This document shows positions 57,213 through 64,000 of a DNA stretch of 64,000 bases, piece by piece. The position numbers and the translations under genes were made by a program. Source of the DNA: Adiantum capillus-veneris (Eukaryota; Streptophyta; Polypodiopsida; Polypodiales; Pteridaceae); contig CM043963.1 of assembly GCA_014529385.2 (NCBI GenBank), positions 110,278,912 through 110,342,911 on the forward strand. Reading direction: 5' to 3'. The notes beneath the pieces are model-generated. The model made no database searches, was not told the DNA's origin, and worked only from the letters and a program-made list of their open reading frames with translations. How positions within the stretch are numbered: position 1 is the first letter of the stretch; each line of letters opens with the position of its first letter.

Positions 57213-58170
57213 TGTTGGACGGGAAGCTACTCACACACCCATGAAGTGCATGCAAACACTACCTAGATCAACATAATGTCAATCGAGGACACAGATGACA
57301 CGATAGGCACACGGAGGAAATCTCTTAAGCTTTTCAGGCTGAGACCATCCTACACATACAACACTTAGGAAGGCCAACTAAACCACAATCAAGAACCTCA
57401 CTGCTCTCAACTACACCACCTAGCCACATACACACATGCGGAAGGTAACTCACCTAATCATGACAGATTCGTACAAAACTTAAGGAACACCATCCCCTCA
57501 CTAGGATACACCTGTCCCTAAGCTTCTACACTCAAAACCCTCACTCTAAACCCATCTGCGGAAAACGCGTAGGATGACAGAGCCAAAATTTGAAAGTGCC
57601 CGAAATTAAAATTTATGAGTACCTATGCGTAGCTTATGTCGCGACGATTCTATAGACTACTATCACGCAGAAAACAGACATCGTTTGATACACTTACGGC
57701 CACAAATAGCTCGTAGATGCGTCGGCGTGTGCGCTTCGTCTCGCGTGGAATGCTTGGCGTTGTCGCGTAGCTCTCCTCAAGCCTACAGCAATGGTGCAGT
57801 CGGATCTCCAATGCGTTGAGCGAGCCGAGCGTAGCAAGAGGATGAAGTTCACGCTCACTCTCTTTCTCTCTCACACACAGTAGACGGCAGCACTAAGTTT
57901 TGATTATGATAAAAAGTTCTTTTACAAAATGACCTAGGTACCTTATATACTAAGGCTACCTTAGGTTTAACCAAAAATGGGGTTGAAAGGGTCAAATGGC
58001 TTTGTATTTACAATCTGGAAGTTCCATTGCACCCCGGATTCTGAAACTAGAATAACTACTCATTACAAATGACGTTTATAGCCATAATCCGCAACATTTC
58101 ATAACTCGCAAAAGATAAGACTTTGGTACGAAACTTGAGTTATGTTGTGTTGTTGACCCAGCGGTCAACA
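57213..58170 (-). repeat. 5' LTR (958 bp)
   Basis: Pairs with the LTR at 46875. Contains the promoter that would drive the element, with a minus-strand TATA-type TATATAAGG near 57941-57949, and the same two palindrome-related sequences near 57561-57575 and 57621-57640. Confidence 0.95.
57941..57949 (-). promoter_or_regulatory. TATA box candidate of the retrotransposon
   Basis: TATATAAGG on the element's strand inside the 5' LTR. The same sequence is kept in the 3' LTR. Confidence 0.5.
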
Positions 58171-58177
58171 CTCTCCA

Positions 58178-58400
58178 ATCTACCTTCCCATTCTGTCCCA
58201 AGCTTAGTTCTGAGCTTTGGGTCCTTCTTGGCTATGGAGAGCTTGTAATACATTCCATTTTTCCCTTCCTGGAGTTCTTCCTCTCATGCTTGCACCCATT
58301 CTCCACTCTCATCTTGGGAGTTCACATACATCTTGTAGAGCTTAGTAGCTTCAGCTACCCAATTGCTTACGATTGAGGGGCCTTCAGTTTGCAAAGCTTT
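58178..58400 (-). pseudogene. Coding-like fragment of unknown family
   Basis: The minus strand reads EGPSIVSNWVAEATKLYKMY, VNSQDESGEWVQA, stop, EEELQEGKNGMYYKLSIAKK and DPKLRTKLGTEWEGRLE. It has only one stop in about 75 codons and balanced composition, but no family is recognised. It lies right at the retrotransposon insertion point, which may have cut it. Downstream repeats of cttcaacttgcaaag-type phrases follow at 58380-58500. Confidence 0.35.
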
Positions 58401-59997
58401 AGGGTTAGAGAGCTTCAACTGAAAAGGCTTTAGGCTTTAGGAACCTTCAACTTGCAAAGATTTAGGGATAAGGGAGCTTCAACTTGCACAGTGCAAGAAG
58501 CTTAGAGAGCATGAGTGGTAGACCTCATTCAAGGGTAGACTCATTCTTCTGCATCAACGAGTAAGACAACAATGGCCATTGGATAATCACCACCTTTGTG
58601 ACAGGCATGTGGGTGACAATGTGTCCAAGCATAAAGGCAGCCCACAAAGTCTCTTGTCAATTCATCGAACACAACACATCTACAAAGATTCTAAAACAAA
58701 CCATCAATGCCAATTGCAAGCGCTTTCTTGGTAATTGTAAGTATTTCTAGTGTTGTTGTAGAAAACGCTATGCTTTCGCATGAAGTCTCTAATGATGAAG
58801 CTCTGTGAGCATGGTGTTTGGATTGTGCACATTATTTTCCATCAACATTTATGGAATGAGTGCCTTTGGAGGTGCTCTCCAAAACTTTTGAGGCTCACCA
58901 CTTTGAGTTGGACTTGTTGCTATATTCTGGATGCACTGTGTCGGAGCTTGCAAAACGGTCCATCTTCTTCTTTGATGCAGAGTATGTAGTTCCAACAACA
59001 ATGGCCGGCTACTAGACCTTGAAAACACTTAGTCCACCAACTCTAATGGATGGTGATTGGCCAACTCTTGACCATACCTCTATTATATTAGGGTGAAAGC
59101 AACTTTAGGTGGTACCACTTTTTGCACCTTTTGGTGGTACCACCAATAGCATCTAGGTGGTGGGAAACTCAACGGTTTTTCAAATTTGGGAAAAGAGGGA
59201 ATAGAGATTCTAAATTTGCATGCAATATAATTTATGTACCTATAATCTAAATGCATGCGAGCCATTATGGGGCTGGAGTGGGTCCCCTTTTTTTGAACTT
59301 ACATTCATCATGGCCTACACTCCTTGTCCTCTTTGTCCTTTCCTCTCATGCAACTAGCTTGTCACTCGGATGCCCGCTTGTACCTGTGCTTGCTCAGCTC
59401 CCATAGCTCGTGCTCCCCCCATTGCTTGTGCTTCCCCCAGCGCATGTTGTAGCCATTGCACTCTGCCCCACATTGTACCCATCGCGCTCTGCCATATCCC
59501 TGGTGGAGCTCCAATCCCATTGCCCCTAGCATGGAAGCATAAAGGCAGCAACGTCACCCTTTGCAGAGATGACTTCCAAGAAGAGCACTCCCTCCAGGAA
59601 GCGCCAAAAACCGACTCAAACCACGGAGGTGACATAGTAGGTGGCCCTTGCAACAAACACCACAGCACAGCAGACCCCCACAACAGCCAACACACAGCAG
59701 ACCCCCTCAACACATGTAGCACAGTAGACGCATTCAACAACCACGACACAACAGTCCCCTGCAACCAACATGACGCTGCAAACCCCAATAACAAACATGA
59801 TTGGGTTGTCGGCTGAAAAATCTACTCAAAAAGGTGAGTTCTAAATTGCATTTTGGTCGTGTCTATGCGCCTCATGGAGATGCATGGAAAAAATCCTATT
59901 TTTTAGCATTGAATGCAAATCATTTTTCCCCATTGCTTTGCTTGCAGCATCCATGGAGTATCCGGTACTTTCCAAGTTTTGCTATTCTGCATTGTAG
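58401..59997. other. No gene recognised
   Basis: Frames at 58780-58989 (plus), 59370-59816 (plus) and 59354-59794 (minus) lack domains. The 59640-59790 part is a CA/AC-rich low-complexity run (acacagcagaccccc, aacaaccac). Near 59110-59160 ggtggtaccac occurs twice as a small palindrome. Confidence 0.45.
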
Positions 59998-60841
59998 TTG
60001 CATAAGGAATATGGACTGAGTGTGGAGGGCAAGCTGCCCAAGGATTTAATAGACAAGGACCTGCCACCTAAACCATGGTCAACAATGTTCAAGGTGCCAC
60101 AGAAGAAGAAGACTATGATCTTCCTCCACCAGGTGAATGACCACCTTTGCAATGCATGCAAGCTTCTGTATCAGAAGGTCTACCAGGCTATCCCCTCCAA
60201 CGACGAGCTCATGATGAGGTTTGCGAGGGGGTTTGCATATGAATACTGTGATGCTACCGACACCCATAAGATTGCATGGGCTTTGGTCGGGGATCAACTA
60301 TTAGATAATGTCAAGAGCCAAAAAGGGGGGCTCAATCGGAAAATATAGAAGTTCATGTTTGATTACAGTGTGAAGGAAAAACCCACATTTGAAGGACTGA
60401 TAGAGAATTTTGTGGATGATCTTGCGGCATCCAACCTCCCTCTACAACACATGTGGACATCCTCTCAGTCCCTCTACACAGGATGGGTGGATAATCTTGC
60501 CGACGACCTTGACCACCAAGCAGTGAAGTCAAGAGAAGGTGAAGTCTGCAAAGATAGTCCTTGCTGCAAAGCGGGGCTTATGGTTGTGCAACAAAGGTAC
60601 CTCCTCAGCTTGTGCACCCATCATTGCAGAGGTGGAGAGCCTCAAAGAGGAAGTGGATAAACTGAAATCCTCTCCAACAAAAAACGAAGATGCGATTACC
60701 AAAAAGGAGGCTGAAATTGGAGCCCTTACAAGGGTACTCTCCAAGTCCTTTAAATTCAATGATGTTGCAAGTATGAAGGAGGAGGTGTCAGCCATGCAAG
60801 TACTCCAGTCTTCTTTGTCTTTAAAGTGTATAAAGTGTTAG
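59998..60841 (+). pseudogene. Hypothetical exon with coiled-coil end, frame-interrupted
   Basis: An acceptor-like ttctgcattgtag precedes 59998. The open part reads LHKEYGLSVEGKLPKDLIDK, PWSTMFKVPQKKKTMIF and MMRFARGFAYEYCDATDTHK, then a TAG near 60347, and continues FMFDYSVKEKPTFEGLIENF and SLYTGWVDNLADDL. Near 60535 the coding sense passes to another frame (KSAKIVLAAKRGLWLCNKG) and ends in a heptad-like EVESLKEEVDKLKSS...AITKKEAEIGALTRVLSKSF. It looks like real protein, but I know no family. Similar basic sequence continues at 61676. Confidence 0.4.
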
Positions 60842-61300
60842 AAAGTGCTAAAATTGGTTGAAAATGCTCACCTTTTAAGCACTTGCAAGCACTTTCAGCC
60901 ACCTACAGGCTCTTTTAAGCACATGCAAGAACTTCCAAACTTTTGGAAATGCCTGCAAGTGCTTGCAGGTGCTTAAAAGTGGTTAAAAGTGCTTGCAAAT
61001 GCTAAAACTATTTAGCACTTGCAAACACTTTTAACCACCTGCAAGCACTTCCAAGCACTTTTAAACACCTACAAATGCCTGCAAGTGCTAAAAAGTGCCT
61101 AGCTTTTATGCACTTGCAAGCACTTTGAACCACCTGTAGGCACATTAAGAAACTTCGAAGCACTTTCAACCACTTGTAAACTCTTGCAAGTGCTTGAAGG
61201 TGCTTCAAAGTGGTTAAAAGTTCTTCAAAATTCTTAAAAGTGCTTTTGCCAATCACTTCAGAGAACTTTTAAGCACTTTGAAGCACTTTTAACCACTTTT
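60830..61300. repeat. Foldback minisatellite of AAGTGCTTGCA / TGCAAGCACTT type
   Basis: About 470 bp built from agtgcttgcaggtgcttaaa-like phrases on one strand and their reverse complements (tttaaccacctgcaagcactt) in alternation. A clear hairpin pairs 60950-61005 with 61012-61070. At least two more arm pairs are visible on either side. Confidence 0.8.
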
Positions 61301-61675
61301 AAGACCCTGCTCTTCCAATGAAAGATCATATGGCTCAAGGGATATAGAGGTGCCATTGTGGCCATGTAGGTGCCCTTGAATGACCTAAATACTCTTTGAG
61401 AGCTTTTACATTGACTCTTAGGCCACCCTTTGTCCCTAGGGCCATAGGTTTCCTTCTATTATAATGAGAGATCATATGGCCCATAGGACCATAGTGTGCC
61501 AATGTAAAAAGAGCTTCCAAGTGCTAGCAAGTTCCTTTCAAAGTGCTGTGCAAGTGTCTACAAGTACTTGAATGTTTCAGCAAGTGCTCCAAGGTGCTTG
61601 CAACTGCCTGCATGTCCCCCATCATGGTTGGTTGTGCAATAATATTCCTTTGTTTTTCATTTTATAAAGAAAATA
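61301..61675. other. No gene; contains an inverted pair
   Basis: aatgaaagatcatatggc near 61316 and aatgagagatcatatggcc near 61462 are direct relatives, with a gggccataggtttccttc block between. Otherwise unremarkable. Confidence 0.4.
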
Positions 61676-62300
61676 GTTCAAGAAATGGACAGGGAGCTTG
61701 GTGAGTTCAGAAGGGAGGCTTTCTTCATGAAGGGGGCTAACAAGTTCATGAAAAGGGAGGGTAGGGCCCTTCTAGTGCCCACTCCACCTTCCAAGTCTAA
61801 ATTTAGTGTGGATACTATTTTTTTGGTGTGGAAATTGTGTGGCCTATGGTCAAGAACTATCGGCCAAATATGCGGCCAGTGTCTTTCAATTGCCGTGTGC
61901 CCACAAATACCATCCGTTCTGCTTTTCAGTGGTCAGCGTGATTGAGCCCAAGTGTGTTGTACTAGACTTTAAATGGGAGATACCCCATATATCAAGATGC
62001 TAGGCACTTGTGAATTCTTATGAGGAGCTTGAAGGTAGGTTGCTCATTTTATACAGCAGAACTTATGCTAATCTGTTGTGGAGACTAATTGTGTGTGTTG
62101 GTTCAGTTGAGCGAGTGGCTAATAAAGAAGCTTCCACATCGTCCATGCACGATGTGGATGAGGTCTTTGACCTTGACACCGTGCTATTAAAGTACAAGAA
62201 CTTTGAGGGTGGGAAAACTGTTGAGGGTGGTGACAGTGACATTCTGAAGGAGACAACTCCATCCGCAAGCAACCAAGGTAATGTTTCCTCCCATGTATGA
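61676..62300 (+). pseudogene. Hypothetical protein remnant with RING-like cysteine cluster
   Basis: Starts in an open piece IVQEMDRELGEFRREAFFMK and KGANKFMKREGRALLVPTPP. In another frame from 61806 it has CGNCVAYGQELSAKYAASVF followed by LPCAHKYHPFC and EPKCV, a C-x2-C ... C-x-H-x2-H-x2-C ... C arrangement like a RING-type zinc finger lacking its last pair. Later 62010-62300 reads NSYEELEGRLLILYSRTYAN and EVFDLDTVLLKYKNFEGGKT. Stops and frame changes separate the parts. It may be the 3' portion of the 59998 gene; that link is inference. Confidence 0.35.
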
Positions 62301-62361
62301 ATCATGGTCACCGTTGGTGTAGCCAAAGTTGGTCGACCATAGAAGATGGCAGGGATAGGTA

Positions 62362-62540
62362 TGTTGTCAGGACAAGGGTCCTATGGGGCAAGGCCCAACC
62401 TAGGGGGTCAGGGACCTAGGCCAAGGGCCTGGACTAGACCAGTACAGACTAGGGATCCGCTTAGGGCAAGTGCTAGGAGCTAGCCTATATAAGGGGCGGT
62501 AGGGAGAAGGATCCTATGTTCAGTTACCCTAGGTCTTATA
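62362..62540 (+). mobile_element. Short LTR-like segment (about 180 bp)
   Basis: Begins tgttgtcaggac, has TATATAAG at 62486-62493, and is followed one base later by a perfect tRNA-Met primer site. The end (cttata) lacks the usual CA, so it is degenerate or the boundary is off. The small size would fit a miniature (TRIM-like) or short-LTR element. No second LTR was found before the window ends. Confidence 0.45.
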
Positions 62541-62541
62541 T

Positions 62542-62553
62542 TGGTATCAGAGC
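62542..62553 (+). other. Primer binding site, initiator tRNA-Met type
   Basis: TGGTATCAGAGC exactly matches the common plant tRNA-iMet primer site, followed by a G-rich leader and an ATG at 62573. Confidence 0.75.
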
Positions 62554-62608
62554 TCAGGGGGAGGGAGAAGCTATGGAGGAGGAGGAAGCCTTGCACGGAT
62601 GATTGCAT

Positions 62609-62740
<132 letters not shown>

Positions 62741-62799
62741 TGGTCTTGGAAGGAGGTGGACATGGCCCCTTGAAGACACAACGACAGCGGGGACGAAGC

Positions 62800-62965
62800 C
62801 TAGGCCGGCAAGGAGAAGCGTCGTGGGAGTAGCTGCTTGCAAGGAGAGGCCGAGCCTCGAGAGGAGAAGCGTTGCGGGCACAGGCCCTTGCACACACAAC
62901 CAGCCGAGCCTCGACAAGAGAAGCGCTGCAGGCACAGGCCCTTACACACAAGCGGCCGAGAGCCT
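62800..62965 (+). repeat. Three-copy coding-type repeat, about 54-57 bp
   Basis: In one frame it reads RRSVVGVAACKERPSLE, RRSVAGTGPCTHNQPSLD and KRSAAGTGPYTQAAESLD. The DNA repeats agaagcg(t/c)(t/c)g..ggcacaggccctt.cacac. Substitutions mostly change single residues and the frame is kept, but it sits beside a CT tract and no protein family is recognised. Confidence 0.7.
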
Positions 62966-64000
62966 CGACCTGCATAAAAGCGTGCCACAACTGTCTTGCT
63001 GGGTTCGCCCTGTGCCAAGGGTGACAACTCGTCAAATGGCTAGGGCGGGATAATCACTGTAGAGCCCGTCATCATCCCGTGACTCCCTATGCAGACAACC
63101 TCACGCTGCCATCGCTGAGTTTTTTTTTTCTCAATGGCCTTCACACTTGGCCAAGGACCAAGGACTTTGGGTTTAATTGATGACAACACAGCCGAGCCTC
63201 GATGTTTTCAAGCTAGTTCGGAGAAGGGGCTTCAGAGTGCACGAGCATCTCTTCAACAGATTTTCCTGTGTATTCGATTTGCTGCAATTTTTGAATTTTT
63301 TGAAAAATTTTCCCCGAATCTACACAGGGCAACGCTTGGTTACGACTATTTCATGCCATCTCACTGCCACGACCGCCTGATTTTGACAAGGCCTCAACTG
63401 GTCAAGGCATGCAAGACATGCGAGCAACACGACATCTACAACACTCATTTGGACGGGAAGGAATTAGCATCATGCTAATGGCAAGCAACAATCGGCACAG
63501 CAAGGGCCTCAAGCATGGCTACTGGCATGGCCATATTATACGGCATGCTCAGCACAATGGAGAAGAAGCGAAGCAAAGTGCCAGGGTGTTTTTGTCCCAA
63601 AATCACCAATGATTTCACTTCGATCAAGGATTTCATTGGGCAACACAAAGTGGTAGCCAACTTTCATGAAAAAACTCGACCAATAGCATGTTCTAACGAT
63701 GCTCCAAGGGATGTGCTAGTGGTTTGACTAGACCAAGGTTCAACAAGAGCACACGGATTCATACTAATCCACAGGTTTGCGGTTTCATGTTTTTAAGGTT
63801 TTCTCGTTTTATATAGGATGTCAATTGCGGGGGATATTCCAGATATTTGCACAAGTTAATTCTTGCTTCAAGAATTATTCTTGTCCAATCAAGGTAGACG
63901 TGAATGATGATGCACTGCAGGTTGCTACCAATTGGTACTGTTATTCAATTGCATTCAGGAAAGTGCATGCAATGCCTAAAATGGCCACAGAGTGGTGGGA
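62966..64000 (+). other. No gene recognised
   Basis: Overlapping plus frames at 63134-63478 and 63515-63727 (FCPKITNDFTSIKDFIGQHK) look moderately protein-like, but no family is recognised and frame changes separate them. They could belong to the element that starts at the primer site at 62542. Confidence 0.4.

Larger units (their letters stand above)
46875..58170 (-). mobile_element. Complete LTR retrotransposon with gag-protease but no visible RT/integrase
   Basis: Two direct LTRs (46875-47835 and 57213-58170) begin TGTTG and end CAACA. The element is flanked by CTCTC at 46870-46874 and 58171-58175. On the minus strand the order is 5' LTR, tRNA-Asp primer site, long leader with a palindrome array, gag (54815 down), zinc-knuckle frame, linker, aspartic protease (to 51362), W-x-P-K repeat region, a captured helicase fragment, polypurine tract and 3' LTR. 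No YxDD box, RNase H or integrase motif is seen between 51361 and 47836. It would therefore depend on enzymes from a relative, like the gag-only terminal-repeat elements (TR-GAG) described in plants. LTRs differ at a small number of sites, suggesting fairly recent insertion. Confidence 0.92.

Overview
This window reads as nuclear DNA of a land plant. It is AT-rich and gene-poor, dominated by decayed mobile elements, with spliceosomal introns, long CT/GA, TG/CA and poly-G tracts, and plant retrotransposon signals (tRNA-Met and tRNA-Asp primer sites, plant-type Ty3/gypsy pol). The one convincing host gene is an EID1-like F-box gene, a plant phytochrome-signalling family. The divergence of that protein and the old composite elements suggest, without proving, a non-flowering lineage such as a fern or gymnosperm.

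Layout: 0-1.5 kb holds a broken protein of an unclassified mobile-element type. 1.6-2.7 kb is a diverged tandem array. 6.5-7.7 kb is a Ty3/gypsy gag relic. 13.4-17.1 kb is a decayed Ty3/gypsy element (tRNA-Met primer site, gag remnant, RT-RNase H-integrase), followed by an opposite-strand integrase tail at 17.9-18.7 kb. 19.7-20.6 kb has microsatellites and a 95-bp tandem repeat. 22.3-23.6 kb is the EID1-like gene on the minus strand. 25.3-26.7 kb has a proline-rich reading frame and an LTR-like segment.

At 27.3-30.8 kb lies a Mutator-like transposase relic with a SWIM zinc finger (minus strand). Facing away from it at 33.1-37.0 kb is a decayed multi-exon gene with a ParB-like DGNHR motif (plus strand). 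Between them is 1.7 kb of TG/TA then CA repeats centred on a 92-bp near-perfect palindrome.

40.1-43.4 kb holds two direct copies of a 1.33-kb element with 14-bp inverted termini and TTAA duplications. A neighbouring repeat unit preserves the empty site. 45.5-46.1 kb is a histone H3-like (CENH3-leaning) broken gene with a long C-terminal extension.

46,875-58,170 is the most striking unit: a structurally complete LTR retrotransposon on the minus strand. It has 961/958-bp LTRs, a CTCTC target duplication, a tRNA-Asp primer site and a polypurine tract. It encodes gag and aspartic protease but no recognisable RT, RNase H or integrase. Its leader carries seven copies of a 24-26-bp palindrome, one with matching substitutions on both arms. 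Just before the 3' LTR it carries an intron-free, internally deleted fragment of a DBP2-type DEAD-box helicase. The final 6 kb has broken hypothetical coding stretches, a foldback minisatellite, a short LTR-like segment with a tRNA-Met primer site, a 127-bp CT tract and an 18-residue coding repeat.

Except for the EID1-like gene, almost every reading frame is interrupted. The exact exon models, the family names of weak coding stretches and the organism are inference.
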